Of a DNA stretch of 44,874 bases, positions 24,383 to 32,213 are shown in pieces. This DNA is from Rhodobiaceae bacterium UBA6963. GTDB taxonomy: Bacteria > Pseudomonadota > Alphaproteobacteria > RS24. Every line of letters starts with the position of its first letter. The stretch's first letter is position 1. Made by a program: the position numbers and the translations under genes. The notes beneath the pieces are model-generated. The model worked only from the letters and a program-made list of their open reading frames with translations. It did no database searches and was not told the DNA's origin. Location: the NCBI GenBank assembly GCA_002450335.1, contig DJZB01000049.1:1-44874 (forward strand), given 5' to 3'.

Positions 24383-25003
24383 ATGGACTTAAATCACGCA
24401 AAATATATCCCTGAATACTGGTCGCCCGCCCAACAAAGAGCTGTTTTGGACGCTTTAATGCCTATTATCGGGATTGCACCCTTTTTTAAGCCCCGAATGC
24501 CGCGCACCAATCAGCCATGGTCAATTGTTATGACAAACGCCGGGCCATTAGGTTGGGTTTCCGATGTTAATGGCTACCGATATCAAGAGGTGCATCCTGA
24601 AACAGGCAAAGCATGGCCCCCCCTGCCTGATATTTTGCAGGCGGCGTGGTCGGATTTAACCGGTCTTGATGTGCCGGCAGAGTGTTGTTTGATTAATTTG
24701 TATCAAGGCCCGCGTGCAAAAATGGGCCTGCATCAGGACCGTGATGAGATAGACAAGGATTTTCCGGTTTTGTCTTTCTCGCTCGGTGACTCCGCACGGT
24801 TTCGCGTTGGCGGCAAAACCAGAAAAGGCCCGACGCAATCAGTGAAGCTTAATTCGGGCGATGTGGTAGTGCTGCAAGGCGAGTCACGTCTGAGCTTTCA
24901 TGGTATTGACCGCATCATGCCGGACTCGTCCCAGCTTATTGGCGAATATATTGAGGGCGGCGGACGGGTGAATTTAACCTTGCGACGGGTAAATCCGGCT
25001 TAA
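24383..25003 (+). CDS. alkB: AlkB family DNA/RNA demethylase
   Basis: Fe(II)/2-oxoglutarate dioxygenase that removes methyl groups such as N1-methyladenine and N3-methylcytosine. From the ATG at 24383 it has 206 residues. Iron ligands are H117 and D119 (LHQDRDE) and H173 (FHGIDR), and the 2-oxoglutarate-binding RxNxTxR motif is RVNLTLR at 195-201. The aromatic NAGPLGWVSD segment is typical of bacterial AlkB. In-frame TTG (24371) and GTG (24374) are possible earlier starts. The gene stands alone on the plus strand between dnaK and grpE, with no ada partner, and converges on grpE. Confidence 0.93.
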   Translation: MDLNHAKYIPEYWSPAQQRAVLDALMPIIGIAPFFKPRMPRTNQPWSIVMTNAGPLGWVSDVNGYRYQEVHPETGKAWPPLPDILQAAWSDLTGLDVPAECCLINLYQGPRAKMGLHQDRDEIDKDFPVLSFSLGDSARFRVGGKTRKGPTQSVKLNSGDVVVLQGESRLSFHGIDRIMPDSSQLIGEYIEGGGRVNLTLRRVNPA

Positions 25004-25022
25004 GCGAAGCTTAATATAGCCG
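24996..25022. terminator. Hairpin between convergent alkB and grpE
   Basis: TTAAGC-GAA-GCTTAA forms a six-base stem, flanked by CGGC and GCCG that can extend it past a TATA bulge. It spans the alkB stop and lies before the grpE stop. No U-rich run follows on either strand, so it may only stabilise 3' ends. Confidence 0.3.
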
Positions 25023-25029
25023 TGAATGT

Positions 25030-25695
25030 TTAGCCGTCTTTTGCAACACCAACTTTTGCAGGTCTAAGCAGGCGCTCACCAATCATATAGCCGATTTCCA
25101 CAACTTCTATAACCGTACCGCTATCCCGCCCAGTGCCGGGGGCTTCGTACATAGCTTCGTGGAAATTGGGGTCAAATTTTTCACCTTCCGGGGCAATCGG
25201 CCTTAAGCCATTGCGCTGCAATGCAGCCATTAAGTCGCGCTGGGTGGCGCCAACGCCCTCTAGCAGATTGACCATATTGTCAGACAATCCTTCGCGGTCA
25301 GTTTCTTCAATTGCGTTGAGGGCGCGTGTCAGATTATCGCCGACGGAAACCATATCGCGGGCAAAACCTGTCACCCCATATCTCAGCGCATCGGATTTAT
25401 CACGCTCAGCGCGACGACGGGTATTTTCAAGTTCAGCTGCCAACCTGAGCATTTTTTCGTTCAAATCCGCGATTTGCTGTTCGGGATCGATTTCCTCGGG
25501 TTCTTCTTTATTTTCTTCTTTATGTTCTTCTGGGGCTGCTTGCTCAGAAGGTTGCTCATCAGGCCCGGAAGCCGCCTCAGTTTCAGCATTAATTGAGTCG
25601 GCATCAGATGTGTTGGCTTGAGCGGTATCTGTTTCCGCCTTAGGGGCCTCTTGACCTTCCGTGTTTGTGTCGGTGTCGTTCTCGTGACTCATCAT
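25030..25695 (-). CDS. grpE: Nucleotide exchange factor GrpE
   Basis: Releases ADP from DnaK. The 221-residue protein has a long acidic, low-complexity N-terminus (residues 1-65, rich in Glu, Ala and Thr), then a coiled coil through EIDPEQQIADLNEKMLRLAAELENTRRR and the beta domain with PEGEKFDPNFHEAMYE and VVEIGYMIGERLLRPAKVGVAK. AGGGAA precedes the ATGATG start; either ATG could be used. The usual upstream partner hrcA is missing. A heat-shock-like promoter lies at 25734-25765. Confidence 0.97.
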   Translation of the reverse strand: MMSHENDTDTNTEGQEAPKAETDTAQANTSDADSINAETEAASGPDEQPSEQAAPEEHKEENKEEPEEIDPEQQIADLNEKMLRLAAELENTRRRAERDKSDALRYGVTGFARDMVSVGDNLTRALNAIEETDREGLSDNMVNLLEGVGATQRDLMAALQRNGLRPIAPEGEKFDPNFHEAMYEAPGTGRDSGTVIEVVEIGYMIGERLLRPAKVGVAKDG

Positions 25696-25733
25696 TTTAT
25701 TCCCTAAATTATCTGATATGGCTTTCAGAACAT

Positions 25734-25765
25734 CTTATTTAGGAGGTATGGCGCGTGAGTTCAAC
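25734..25765 (-). promoter_or_regulatory. RpoH-type promoter candidate of grpE
   Basis: Minus-strand GTTG at 25762-25765, an 18-base spacer, then CCTAAATAAG at 25734-25743. Compared with CTTG-N17/18-CYTATNTNNG there are two mismatches, with the same spacing as the dnaK promoter. It begins 39 bases before the grpE ATG. Confidence 0.5.
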
Positions 25766-25851
25766 CTTTAGGATTTATTCACCCTTGCTGATGTTCCATC
25801 CAACCGCTAAACAGGTGACTAAATTTTAGTTATCAATGAACAGGACTGTTA

Positions 25852-26583
25852 ATGACACAAATGATAAGACCGTCAGGTCGCCAATATGATCAATTGCGAT
25901 CTGTCACGCTCGAAACGGGGGTTGCCAAGCATGCAGAAGGTTCCTGTTTGATAAAAGCGGGCGACACACATGTGTTGTGCACGGCAAGCGTTGAAACGCG
26001 TGTACCGCCATGGCTCAGAAATGGTGGCACGGGCTGGGTTACTGCAGAATATGGTATGTTACCCCGTTCGACATCTGATCGCATGCGCCGCGAGTCATCA
26101 GCGGGTAAACAATCAGGACGCACCCAAGAAATTCAGCGCCTTATTGGTCGCTCTCTTCGCGCCGTTACAGATCTCGCCGCGCTGGGCGAAAATCAAATCA
26201 GTCTCGATTGTGATGTTCTCCAGGCAGATGGCGGTACACGCACAGCCTCCATCACCGGTGCTTTTGTTGCGCTTTCACAGGCAGTTGACTGGATGAAAAC
26301 CAAACAGATTGTTGATGCTAATGCTGTTGTTATCCGCGACCATGTTGCCGCAATTTCATGTGGCATTTATAAGGATGAGCCGGTGCTTGATCTGGATTAC
26401 GCCGAAGACAGCAATGCAATCGCCGATGCGAATTTTGTGATGACAGGCAGCGGCACTCTTGTTGAAGTTCAGGCCACAGCTGAAGAGAGGCCTTTTAGCC
26501 AGCAGGATTTTTCTGCCCTAATGACGCTTGCCGAAGCAGGCATTCGAGACCTTGTCATGTTGCAAAAGCAATCTCTCGGTTAA
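25852..26583 (+). CDS. rph: Ribonuclease PH
   Basis: Phosphorolytic 3'-5' exoribonuclease that trims tRNA 3' ends. The 243-residue protein has MIRPSGRQYDQLR, GSCLIKAGDTHVLCTASVE, GWVTAEYGMLPRST and the phosphate-site segment SGRTQEIQRLIGRSLRAV, then DCDVLQADGGTRTASITGA. AGGA precedes the ATG. It is divergent from grpE and starts a plus-strand series rph-rdgB-hemW that is conserved in alphaproteobacteria. Confidence 0.98.
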   Translation: MTQMIRPSGRQYDQLRSVTLETGVAKHAEGSCLIKAGDTHVLCTASVETRVPPWLRNGGTGWVTAEYGMLPRSTSDRMRRESSAGKQSGRTQEIQRLIGRSLRAVTDLAALGENQISLDCDVLQADGGTRTASITGAFVALSQAVDWMKTKQIVDANAVVIRDHVAAISCGIYKDEPVLDLDYAEDSNAIADANFVMTGSGTLVEVQATAEERPFSQQDFSALMTLAEAGIRDLVMLQKQSLG

Positions 26584-26616
26584 AAAATCTCTTGGGTAAA
26601 ATATTTGGGGCACTGA

Positions 26617-27252
26617 ATGTCTGAAAATAGGAAAATCTTATCAAGAAAGCTTATTGTCGCCAGCCATAATGCCGGGAAGGTGACTGAAATTAATGAGTTG
26701 GTCAGCACATTCGGCATCGAAACAATCAGTGCGGCTGACTTGGATTTGCCCGAGCCGGAGGAAACCGGCGACACTTTCATTGCAAATGCAGAGCTAAAAG
26801 CCCTTGCTGCCGCTCAAGCGGCCGGTCTGCCGGCGCTTGCCGATGATAGTGGGCTGGCTGTTGACGCACTGGGCGGCGCCCCCGGCATTCATTCAGCCAG
26901 ATGGGCAGAAGGAGATATTGATAAGGGTGAAGCCCCCGGGCGTGATTTTGAGCGTGCTATGAGGAAGGTCGAGGAGGCACTAACACGAATTCCCGATGCC
27001 CCCAGAGCGGCACATTTTGTCTGCGCACTGACGCTTGCATGGCCGGACGGTCATTGCGAAAGCTTTGAAGGCAAGGTTTTTGGCGAACTGGTTTGGCCCC
27101 CGCGAGGGAATATGGGTTTTGGTTATGACCCGGTGTTCCAACCCGATGGTCTGGCAAAAACTTTTGGGGAAATACCGCCGAATGTAAAACATGCCATGTC
27201 ACATCGGGCGGAAGCATTTCAAAAACTTGTTACGGCATGTCTGAAAGATTAG
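26617..27252 (+). CDS. rdgB: XTP/dITP diphosphatase (RdgB/HAM1 family)
   Basis: Removes inosine and xanthosine triphosphates from the nucleotide pool. The 211-residue protein has the SHNAGKV motif near the N-terminus, FIANAELKALAAA, the ADDSGLAVDALGGAPGIHSARWA signature and FGYDPVF near the end. The C-terminal 16 bases overlap the hemW start in another frame. An upstream Shine-Dalgarno is not obvious; the N-terminal eight residues before KLIVASHN are longer than in some family members. Confidence 0.96.
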   Translation: MSENRKILSRKLIVASHNAGKVTEINELVSTFGIETISAADLDLPEPEETGDTFIANAELKALAAAQAAGLPALADDSGLAVDALGGAPGIHSARWAEGDIDKGEAPGRDFERAMRKVEEALTRIPDAPRAAHFVCALTLAWPDGHCESFEGKVFGELVWPPRGNMGFGYDPVFQPDGLAKTFGEIPPNVKHAMSHRAEAFQKLVTACLKD

Positions 27253-28421
27253 ACACGTCATTAGCCGAGCCTCTCGGTGTTTATGTTCACTGGCCGTTTT
27301 GCCTGTCGATTTGCCCCTATTGTGATTTCAATGTTCATGTATTTAAAAATGTTGATCAGGATAGCTGGTTGAAGGCTTATGCCGCAGAAATTCAACATCT
27401 TGGTCATTTGACAGATTATGCGCATCCTGTGACGAGCGTTTTTTTTGGTGGTGGCACCCCTTCTTTGGTGCGCCCGGATATTCTCGAAGGTGTTTTAAAC
27501 GAAATCACTTCCGTTTGGGGGCTGTCGCCAAATGCAGAGATTACACTTGAGGCGAACCCCGTCGGGCTAGACAGGCCATTGCTGGTGGACTTAAAGACGG
27601 CTGGCATTACGCGTTTCTCCATGGGCGTTCAATCGCTGGATGACGCAGCGCTCTCATTTCTTGGTCGCACTCATAATGCCGCTGATGCTATTGCGGCCTT
27701 TGCCTTGGCGCGCGATGTTTTTGATTATGCATCCTTGGATATGATTTATGCCCGCCCTGACCAGACAGTTGACGCTTGGACAGCTGAGCTGACGACGGCT
27801 TTAGCTTTGGCGCCGGATCATCTGTCGGCCTATCAATTGACAATTGAGCAGGGCACCAATTTTGGCAAGCTCTATCAGGCGGGGCGACTGACCTTGCCGG
27901 AAGAAGATGTGCAGATTGGGCTTTATGATGTAACTCAATCGCTCTGCCATGATGCGGGGTTGGCGGCTTATGAAGTTTCTAATCATGCGCGATCGGGTCA
28001 TGAGTCTCGACATAATATACAGTGCTGGCAGGGGTCTCCCTATATAGGAATTGGGCCCGGCGCACATGGGCGCGTTGATGTTGAGGGTCAACGTCACGCC
28101 TCCATAGGTATCAAGCAGCCTGCGGCTTGGTTGGCGTCCGCATCGAATCTATCTGTTGGTCACGGCCTTGCCTCACTTGAGCGATTGTCCAAAGAAGAAG
28201 TTTTTGAGGAGCGCATGATGTTCGGCTTGCGTCTTGTTGAAGGTGTGTCTCTTTCAAATATAACTGAAAATGCCGAATTGCCGGTTGGCGCATTAGATTT
28301 GGTAAAAATAAATTTTCTTGTATCTGCGGGTTTATTGGAGGATCGGCAAGACAGGCTCGTCGCCACTCGGAGTGGGCGTCTTGTTCTCGACAGGCTGGTC
28401 GCCGAGCTGTTGCTCGCCTGA
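27237..28421 (+). CDS. hemW: HemW, radical SAM haem chaperone family protein
   Basis: Radical SAM protein formerly called oxygen-independent coproporphyrinogen oxidase-like; HemW proteins bind haem and are thought to deliver it to respiratory proteins. The 394-residue protein has the cluster motif C-x3-C-x2-C in FCLSICPYCDFN, FGGGTPSLV and EANP, and a C-terminal HemW domain ending GRLVLDRLVAELL. The last Cys is followed by Asp-Phe-Asn as in HemW rather than HemN. The start overlaps rdgB by 16 bases. The 3' 90 bases overlap the antisense LpoA-like gene. Confidence 0.95.
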   Translation: MSERLDTSLAEPLGVYVHWPFCLSICPYCDFNVHVFKNVDQDSWLKAYAAEIQHLGHLTDYAHPVTSVFFGGGTPSLVRPDILEGVLNEITSVWGLSPNAEITLEANPVGLDRPLLVDLKTAGITRFSMGVQSLDDAALSFLGRTHNAADAIAAFALARDVFDYASLDMIYARPDQTVDAWTAELTTALALAPDHLSAYQLTIEQGTNFGKLYQAGRLTLPEEDVQIGLYDVTQSLCHDAGLAAYEVSNHARSGHESRHNIQCWQGSPYIGIGPGAHGRVDVEGQRHASIGIKQPAAWLASASNLSVGHGLASLERLSKEEVFEERMMFGLRLVEGVSLSNITENAELPVGALDLVKINFLVSAGLLEDRQDRLVATRSGRLVLDRLVAELLLA

Positions 28422-30005
28422 GTCCAGAAACAAAACTCCGTCCTCCGTTTTAATTTCTGATGGTGTGTCATTATCATTGGACAGAAACAGCGCATTGAAG
28501 TTTAACTTGGCGCGGTCAATTTGGACGAAACTGTCAGGCGCTTGCGTCACGACTTTATTTTTACGGCGCCGGACCTCAAGCACAGCAAGGCCACGCTCAT
28601 TGAGCCCATCTTCATTGAGACGGAAAATGCCATCAATTCCCAAGAATCCGTCGGCATTTGTCATCGCCATGTCATTAAAGGGATTGTCAGGGTTAATGGC
28701 AGAAAGCGCAGCGGTCAGGCTGACAGCATCATAGGCTAGGCTGGCTATGCGGCGAGGCTTTTGACCGTAGACTTTTTTATAACGACCTGAAAAGGCTTTC
28801 CATCCCCCGGGGTCCGGCGCCGCATACCAACCCCCGACAAGCGGCGGCTCTTGACCGAGTTGAGGGTCATCCCACAGGCCGGTTCCCAAGAATTTGACCT
28901 CACGCGGGTCGACGTCAAAATAAGGCAGTAAAGGCGCAAGACTTCTCAGTTTTACCCCACCTTCCGGCAAAATAACTGCATCAAAGGGCAGTTCGCCGAA
29001 GGTTTCGCGCCGTTCAAGCTCTTTTATTTGAGTAAAAAGTTCGGCCGCCATTTCTTCAAGCGCTTTTTCAAACTCTTCTTCTTCCGTATCAGGCAACAAA
29101 AGTCGCGCCTCTTCCAACAACCGCGCCATTTCTTCTTCTTTAGCTATTTTCCGGTCATCATATTGGGCAAGTTTTTGAACCGGATCGAACATGGATTGCG
29201 CTTCTTCTTGATAATATTCTACTTGCACAAGCTCCCCGCCATAGCGCTTAACTGTCGGCTCCAGCGCAGCGGCAATTCTTTGGCCATAAGGTGTTTCAGG
29301 AATAAGTGCCGCGAAGCGCTCTTTGCCCTCCAGTCTGGCCGTTTCGATAATCCGTTCGAGATTTTGCTCCGGCAAAAATCCGATAAGCCAGACGCCTTGA
29401 TTGGCGACAGAGCGGTCATTGGAAAAAGCAATAAGTGGCACATTGGCGGATGTGGTGATGGGGGTCACTGCGCGAACGGAGTCGGCGAAAACAGGCCCGA
29501 CGATAATCTGAGCGCCTTCATTAAGCGCAGCGCGCACAGCTTTTACCGCACCTTTTTTTGTTCCATTCGTTGGCTTAACAATAAGTGTTATTTCCGGGCG
29601 GTTGATATCAAAAACCGCCAATTGTGCCGCATTAAAAAGATCAGTTGCGACTTCGTTTACAGCCTCATTGCCGGCCTCGAAGGGTAATAAAAGCCCGACG
29701 CGAATACGCCCGTCATTCATAATCTGAGGCCGTCTCTCCTCCGGCAGGTCGGTGGGTCGACTTTCAAAAGCTGTCGGTTGATTGCTGGTTTCGGGCAATG
29801 CGCGCAAAAAGGCCTTAGTGTTTTCAACAATGCGATAGTCTAAGGGGCTGGAGGGCGCTTTTTTGCCCGGCAGTTCATAAATAGTGCCTTGTGTTGTAGA
29901 GCCACGGGAATTTGCTCCACTTATATCTGTTTCGGTGGCACAGCCCGCAATTAAGCCTGTAATCAACCCTGTCAGCACCAGCGTCATAGATATGTTTTTT
30001 TTCAT
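28332..30005 (-). CDS. LpoA/LppC-like penicillin-binding protein activator lipoprotein
   Basis: Predicted outer-membrane lipoprotein of about 557 residues. From the ATG at 30005 the signal peptide ends in LIAGC with C22. The mature region has a periplasmic-binding type I (LivK-like) fold: RIRVGLLLPFEAGNEAV, IIVGPVFADSVRAV and SNVPLIAFSNDRSVANQGVW-type segments. A charged helical insert rich in Glu, Leu and Arg lies at about 250-320. LpoA activates PBP1A in E. coli, and the neighbourhood (divergent rsmI, then yraN and a BON lipoprotein) supports this relation. Upstream in-frame ATGs at 30038 and 30017 would lengthen the signal peptide. The 3' end overlaps hemW antisense by 90 bases. Confidence 0.85.
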   Translation of the reverse strand: MKKNISMTLVLTGLITGLIAGCATETDISGANSRGSTTQGTIYELPGKKAPSSPLDYRIVENTKAFLRALPETSNQPTAFESRPTDLPEERRPQIMNDGRIRVGLLLPFEAGNEAVNEVATDLFNAAQLAVFDINRPEITLIVKPTNGTKKGAVKAVRAALNEGAQIIVGPVFADSVRAVTPITTSANVPLIAFSNDRSVANQGVWLIGFLPEQNLERIIETARLEGKERFAALIPETPYGQRIAAALEPTVKRYGGELVQVEYYQEEAQSMFDPVQKLAQYDDRKIAKEEEMARLLEEARLLLPDTEEEEFEKALEEMAAELFTQIKELERRETFGELPFDAVILPEGGVKLRSLAPLLPYFDVDPREVKFLGTGLWDDPQLGQEPPLVGGWYAAPDPGGWKAFSGRYKKVYGQKPRRIASLAYDAVSLTAALSAINPDNPFNDMAMTNADGFLGIDGIFRLNEDGLNERGLAVLEVRRRKNKVVTQAPDSFVQIDRAKLNFNALFLSNDNDTPSEIKTEDGVLFLDSGEQQLGDQPVENKTPTPSGDEPVLPILQ

Positions 30006-30183
30006 TTCTGGGTATCTCATCAACAACAATTTACTCAAGCTGGCAGGTTTAGATATGAATTATGTCCTGAGTATGGCTTTAACATATTCCCAAACTAGCT
30101 GAAATGCCGATACTTCGGAAGCCGGAAGTCTGCCTTAAGGGATAGGTACTTGCCATTTGGAGCGAATAAGGCAAAGTCGTGTT

Positions 30184-31110
30184 ATGACGGAACATCCTGT
30201 CTCAAAGCCGATGAAAAGCACCAAACGTGCGGCCGTGTCTGCAAGGAAAGGCTCCGACCTCAAGGGCGCCTTCAAGAGCGGCCTTTATGTCGTTGCCACA
30301 CCCATAGGCAATTCCAAAGATATTACTTTGCGTGCACTGGAGGTTCTAACGCAGGCAGATAAAGTCTATTGCGAAGATACACGCATCACTAAAAAACTTT
30401 TTTCCCTGCACGGTATTCAGCGTAAGCCTGATAGTTATCATGAACACTCATCTGACCATGTGCGGGCTGAAATTTTGCGCCAGTTAGAAAATGGCCTGTC
30501 AGTGGCACTGATCAGCGATGCCGGAACCCCGCTGATCTCAGACCCAGGTTATCGTCTTGTTAAAGATGTGCGTGATGCGGGGTATGAAATTTTTTCAGTG
30601 CCCGGTGCGTCAAGCCCGATTGCAGCTTTAAGCATTGCCGGTTTTCCGAGCGACAGATTTTTATTTGCGGGGTTCTTACCGCCCAAATCTGCTGCACGGC
30701 AAACAGCTCTGGGTGATTTGGTCGATATTCCTGTCACGCTGGTTTTGTTTGAAAGCCCAAAAAGGCTGACGGGACTGTTAAAAGACATTGAAGCTGTAAT
30801 GCCAGATCGCGAAGTCGCTGTGTGCCGCGAAATGACTAAAGCGTTTGAGGAGGTTCTTGTCGGCGCGCCGAGCGAACTGATTGGGACGCTTGATGCCAAT
30901 GCTTCTGCGCGCGGGGAGATTGTGGTGCTCATTCACCCGCCTGCCGCTCGTGAAAAAATGTCTGAGTTAGAGGTGCGAAAAAATCTGGGGGTTGCCATGC
31001 AAAGCCAGCCCCTTAAAACAGCAGCAGCGCGGGTTGCTGCGCTTTCAGGTTGGTCTAAGCGGGATGTTTATCAATTGGCGTTAACATTTTCTGATGATGA
31101 AAATGAATGA
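30184..31110 (+). CDS. rsmI: 16S rRNA (cytidine-2'-O)-methyltransferase RsmI
   Basis: Methylates the 2'-O of C1402 in 16S rRNA using S-adenosylmethionine. Tetrapyrrole-methylase fold, about 308 residues, with GLYVVATPIGNSKDITLRA, YCEDTRITKKL, ALISDAGTPLISDPGYRLV, SVPGASSPIAALSIAGF and VLFESPKRL, all characteristic of RsmI. About 30 residues precede the fold, with ATG at 30184 or 30211 as start candidates; an earlier TTG lies at 30157. The stop overlaps the yraN start (ATGA). Divergent from the LpoA-like gene. Confidence 0.96.
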   Translation: MTEHPVSKPMKSTKRAAVSARKGSDLKGAFKSGLYVVATPIGNSKDITLRALEVLTQADKVYCEDTRITKKLFSLHGIQRKPDSYHEHSSDHVRAEILRQLENGLSVALISDAGTPLISDPGYRLVKDVRDAGYEIFSVPGASSPIAALSIAGFPSDRFLFAGFLPPKSAARQTALGDLVDIPVTLVLFESPKRLTGLLKDIEAVMPDREVAVCREMTKAFEEVLVGAPSELIGTLDANASARGEIVVLIHPPAAREKMSELEVRKNLGVAMQSQPLKTAAARVAALSGWSKRDVYQLALTFSDDENE

Positions 31111-31490
31111 TTTTGACAGAGAAGAAAAAGCCACAAAATAAAAAAATTCAAGCCTATCGTCGGGGGATATATGCCGAAATTCTTGCCGGGCTTTATCTGA
31201 TGTTTACGGGCTGGCGTGTTTTGGCTTGGCGCTGGAAATGTCCATTGGGTGAAATTGATTTGGTTGCCAAAAAGGGAAAAATCATCACTTTTATAGAGGT
31301 GAAGGCACGTCAAAATGAGCAATCTGCATTGGACTCGATTACAGCGCACCAATGGAGACGGATTTCAAACGCCGCTGATATATTTATGTCACGACAAAGA
31401 CAATACGCTGATTGCTCATGGCGATTTGATGCGATTATTATTGTGCCGGGCAAATGGCCAAAGCGTTTTAAAAATATGTGGGATGACTGA
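31107..31490 (+). CDS. yraN: YraN family (UPF0102) endonuclease-like protein
   Basis: Small protein of 127 residues from UPF0102, which has a restriction-endonuclease-like fold but no firmly established function. The signature AYRRGIYAEILAGLYL and the nuclease-like core CPLGEIDLVAKKGKIITFIEVKAR (E-x-D followed by E-V-K) are present. Translation is likely coupled to rsmI by ATGA overlap. The 3' end overlaps the following lipoprotein gene by eight bases if that starts at 31483. Confidence 0.92.
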   Translation: MILTEKKKPQNKKIQAYRRGIYAEILAGLYLMFTGWRVLAWRWKCPLGEIDLVAKKGKIITFIEVKARQNEQSALDSITAHQWRRISNAADIFMSRQRQYADCSWRFDAIIIVPGKWPKRFKNMWDD

Positions 31491-32199
31491 GCATATGGGT
31501 TTTGAATATTTTGAGAAACTAAAGACTGGGCGGCGGCAAAATAATCGGCATGTTTTGTCTCTTTTGGCGGCCTTATTTCCCGCCCTTATATTTTCCGGCT
31601 GCACGGTACCCGGAACAATAGTCGGGGGTGTCTCAACAGTTGGGTCAGCGGCGCTGAGCGCGCCCGGCTTTGAAAAGCGGGTAAATGATGCCGGCTTGAT
31701 GGTGACGTTGAACCGCGCGCTTTTGCAAGAAGATGATACTTTATTGCTCAAGATCAAAATTGATGCGCTCGCTGGGCGGGTTATGCTGACAGGCACAGTG
31801 CAGGATGAGGTTTCTCACAAAACCCTGCAGAAGATTGTCGGCGATACTGCGGGCATTCGACAGGTTTTTGATTATGTTAAAGTGAGCGAGCCTCGCGGTT
31901 TTTCAAAAGCTGCACGTGATGGCCTAATCAGCACGCGCCTTCGCACCGCCATGATGACTGACCAAGCAATCTCAGCCGTGAATTTCATCATTAGAACACA
32001 TAGAGGTGTGGTATATATTTTGGGCATTGCTCCGACGGAAGAAGAGGCCCAGCGTGTCGTCAATCATGCCCGAACCATATCGGGGGTGGTTGAGGTCAAG
32101 CTTGAGTTTGAAACAGTGGATGAAATGATATTGGCTTTTGCAGCCGCCGAAGAGTTGAGCAATGCTTCGTCGGATGACAACGCGCCTCGCGAGAGATAA
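31483..32199 (+). CDS. Lipoprotein with two BON domains (DolP/YraP-like)
   Basis: Predicted lipoprotein of about 238 residues. A hydrophobic signal peptide ends in FSGC with C40 when the ATG at 31483 is used; the ATG at 31495 is an equal alternative and gives the same mature protein. Two BON domains follow: LLKIKIDALAGRVMLTGTVQDE and VNFIIRTHRGVVYILGIAPTEEEA mark their strands. BON lipoproteins such as E. coli DolP bind anionic phospholipids and support outer-membrane integrity. It lies in rsmI-yraN-this-gshB, like E. coli yraN-diaA-dolP but without diaA. Confidence 0.85.
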   Translation: MTEHMGFEYFEKLKTGRRQNNRHVLSLLAALFPALIFSGCTVPGTIVGGVSTVGSAALSAPGFEKRVNDAGLMVTLNRALLQEDDTLLLKIKIDALAGRVMLTGTVQDEVSHKTLQKIVGDTAGIRQVFDYVKVSEPRGFSKAARDGLISTRLRTAMMTDQAISAVNFIIRTHRGVVYILGIAPTEEEAQRVVNHARTISGVVEVKLEFETVDEMILAFAAAEELSNASSDDNAPRER

Positions 32200-32213
32200 T
32201 TCGGATAAGGTAA

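Noticed and set aside
25133..25621. 162-residue Ser-rich ORF antisense to grpE
   Set aside because: Ser richness mirrors the Glu/Ala codons of the grpE N-terminus.
29028..29687. 219-residue plus-strand ORF antisense to the LpoA-like gene
   Set aside because: Phe/Arg-rich shadow of the Glu-rich segment on the other strand; no domain recognised.
31315..31482. Upstream extension of the BON lipoprotein ORF overlapping yraN
   Set aside because: These codons lie within yraN, which has clear motifs in its own frame; the signal peptide begins after 31483.
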